DNA of 16,534 nt from Lachnospiraceae bacterium UBA7481 (GTDB lineage Bacteria; Bacillota; Clostridia; Lachnospirales; Lachnospiraceae). Positions 14,963 through 16,534 of the stretch are shown here, in pieces. Numbering within the stretch: the first letter of the stretch is position 1; each line of letters begins with the position of its first letter. The stretch is from positions 1 through 16,534 of the forward strand of contig DLOP01000076.1 of the NCBI GenBank assembly GCA_002478505.1, given 5' to 3'. Under the pieces are notes generated by a model. It ran no database searches. It was given only the letters and a program-made list of their open reading frames with translations, and was not told the origin of the DNA. A program made the translations under genes and the position numbers.

Positions 14963-16459
14963 TTACTTTACGACAAAGTTTACAATCTTCCCCGGTACAT
15001 AGATTTCCTTTACGACCGAACCCTGATTTAAGAATTCCGCAACCTTCGCATCCTCCTTGGCAGTCTGAAGCGCCTCTTCCTTCGTTGCTTCTGCAGCGAT
15101 CTTTACCGTGCCGCGGAGTTTTCCATTGACCTGTACGCCGATCTCTATTACCGCGTCTTTTGTCTTCTCTTCATCATATGCAGGCCATGCCTGTTGTGAT
15201 AAAAATCCTTCTCCGCCTATCGTCTCATAAATTTCTTCACAAAGATGCGGAGCAAAAGGGTTCAACAGCTTGATAAAGATGACCATCTCATCTCTGGTCA
15301 GCTTTCCTGCCTGATAAACATCATTGACAAGCGCCATCAGCGTAGCGATCGCCGTATTGAACTTTGTCTCCTCAATATCAGAAGACACCTTCTTGATCGC
15401 CTTGTGGAACTTACTTTCCAGTTCCGCGGAAGGTTCGCTGTCATCGATCATATCCGCCATCACGGCAACACGTTCCAGAAAACGCTTGCAGCCCTTTACG
15501 GAACTGTCATTCCACGGAGATGCCGCGGCATAATCACCCATAAACAGAATATAAGTACGCAGGGTATCCGCGCCGTATTCTTCTACGATTTCCAACGGAT
15601 CAATAACGTTTCCTCTGGATTTACTCATCTTCTCACCGTCAGCGCCTAAGATCAGTCCCTGTGCGGAACGTTTTGCATAAGGCTCCGGTGTGTTCACCTC
15701 TCCGATATCATATAAGAAATGATGCCAGAAACGGGAATAGATCATATGCCTTGTCACATGCTCCATACCGCCGTTGTACCAGTCAACCGGCATCCAATAA
15801 TCAATCTTTTCACGATCTGCAAAGCAATTCTTGTTATGCGGATCCACATAACGGATAAAATACCAGGAAGAACCTGCCCACTGCGGCATGGTATCTGTCT
15901 CGCGCTTCGCATCTTTCCCACATTTCGGGCACTTGCAGTTGACAAAGGAGTCAATCTTCGCAAGGGGAGATTCCCCTTCCTCGCCCGGCGCAAAATTTTC
16001 TATCTTAGGCAGTCTGAGCGGCAGTTCCTCATAAGGTACGGGAACAATTCCGCAGTCCGGGCAATGTACGATGGGGATCGGCTCGCCCCAGTATCTCTGA
16101 CGGTTAAATGCCCAGTCCTTCATTTTAAACTGAATACCGGCACTGCCGATGCCCTTTTCCGTCAGTTCCTTGATCATCCGTGCAATAGAGTCTTTTTTAT
16201 TGGTATATCCATTCAAAAAATCAGAGTTGACCATCTCGCCGTCGCCGGTATAAGCTTCCTTATCAATATCCCCGCCTTTGATGACCTCAATAATATCTAT
16301 GCCAAACTTCTTCGCAAAATCATAGTCTCTCTGGTCATGTGCCGGAACTGCCATGATCGCACCGGTACCATATCCCATCATAACGTAATCCGCAATAAAG
16401 ATCGGAATGTTCACGCCATTCACCGGATTGACCGCCTCAATGCCTTCCAGTCTGACACC
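14963..16459 (-). CDS. leuS: Leucyl-tRNA synthetase, C-terminal part (5' end disrupted)
   Basis: Class I synthetase that charges tRNA-Leu. About 498 codons are readable, from GVRLEGIEAVNPVNG in the CP1 editing domain to the C-terminal end FVVK. Landmarks are the editing-domain AVPAHDQRDYDFA, a zinc-type insertion with CPDC and CKCPKC, the GSSWYFIRY and NGGMEHVTRHMIYSRFWH core segments, the KMSKS signature at 15617-15631, and the tRNA-binding helical domain with WNDSSVKG. The catalytic HIGH region and the first part of the editing domain, together about 310 residues, are absent. The frame meets a stop at 16469-16471, and around 16459 the homology switches to an inverted upstream part of the same gene. 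Whether the cell really carries a broken leuS is doubtful, because the gene is essential. The junction is more likely an artefact or a local inversion. Confidence 0.92.
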   Translation of the reverse strand, partial: GVRLEGIEAVNPVNGVNIPIFIADYVMMGYGTGAIMAVPAHDQRDYDFAKKFGIDIIEVIKGGDIDKEAYTGDGEMVNSDFLNGYTNKKDSIARMIKELTEKGIGSAGIQFKMKDWAFNRQRYWGEPIPIVHCPDCGIVPVPYEELPLRLPKIENFAPGEEGESPLAKIDSFVNCKCPKCGKDAKRETDTMPQWAGSSWYFIRYVDPHNKNCFADREKIDYWMPVDWYNGGMEHVTRHMIYSRFWHHFLYDIGEVNTPEPYAKRSAQGLILGADGEKMSKSRGNVIDPLEIVEEYGADTLRTYILFMGDYAAASPWNDSSVKGCKRFLERVAVMADMIDDSEPSAELESKFHKAIKKVSSDIEETKFNTAIATLMALVNDVYQAGKLTRDEMVIFIKLLNPFAPHLCEEIYETIGGEGFLSQQAWPAYDEEKTKDAVIEIGVQVNGKLRGTVKIAAEATKEEALQTAKEDAKVAEFLNQGSVVKEIYVPGKIVNFVVK

Positions 16460-16534
16460 CGGAAAATATCAAGCAGCAGCAGGTCAACTGGATCGGTAAA
16501 TCCACGGGGGCGTTTGTAGATTTCAAGATTGCGG
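16459..16534 (+). pseudogene. leuS: Inverted leuS fragment (upstream part of the gene on the opposite strand)
   Basis: Read rightward from 16459, the frame gives PENIKQQQVNWIGKSTGAF and then VDFKIA to the window edge. This is the LeuS segment that normally precedes the editing domain (the NWIGxS motif). It lies about 90-110 residues earlier in LeuS than the leftward piece that ends at the same point, and on the other strand. A CCGG palindrome sits at 16459-16462, at the switch point. Confidence 0.8.

Noticed and set aside
15719..16519. A 266-codon open frame on the plus strand at the right edge
   Set aside because: It is antisense to leuS and in a different frame from the inverted LeuS fragment. 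The product has no family resemblance.

Overview
The window looks like chromosome from a spore-forming, Gram-positive gut-type Clostridia, most likely Lachnospiraceae (inference). The reasons are a GerA/SpoVAF-type spore germination protein, strong AGGAGG-type ribosome binding sites, TTG starts, a secreted lysozyme with many aromatic wall-binding repeats, an orphan TraX-family membrane protein and a GH127 glycosidase. No rRNA, tRNA, prophage, transposase gene or cas gene was seen.

Layout, left to right. Positions 1-167 lie downstream of galE and hold a leftward promoter and a 20-codon ORF with a ribosome binding site. Next come galE (UDP-galactose 4-epimerase) and a TraX-family membrane protein, both leftward and only 30 bp apart, then pepD (Xaa-His dipeptidase), also leftward. 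A divergent promoter region near 3590-3700 serves pepD and a lone rightward GH127 beta-L-arabinofuranosidase gene, which converges on a leftward SpoVAF/GerA-type gene. A rightward type II toxin-antitoxin pair follows, with a clear promoter and a perfect 10-bp palindromic operator candidate. A shared stem-loop separates it from a leftward secreted GH25 lysozyme.

From 9.7 kb to the right edge every gene points left: a DMT/EamA transporter, a D-Ala-D-Ala ligase-family ATP-grasp enzyme, a membrane-anchored MurF-like Mur ligase, an alpha/beta hydrolase and leuS. The ligase, Mur ligase and hydrolase form a cell-wall-peptide-like set. The Mur ligase has about 150 residues of membrane helices where MurF normally carries its UDP-sugar-binding domain, and the ligase has an atypical acceptor-side motif. 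The hydrolase and Mur ligase genes are bracketed by two copies of a dispersed inverted-repeat element that share terminal repeats and a 20-nt core, while their stem arms differ in sequence but still pair.

At the right edge leuS breaks. The leftward reading frame is intact back to about 16459. Beyond that point the DNA encodes an earlier part of LeuS on the opposite strand. This is what one breakpoint of an internal inversion, or a fold-back assembly or amplification chimera, would look like.
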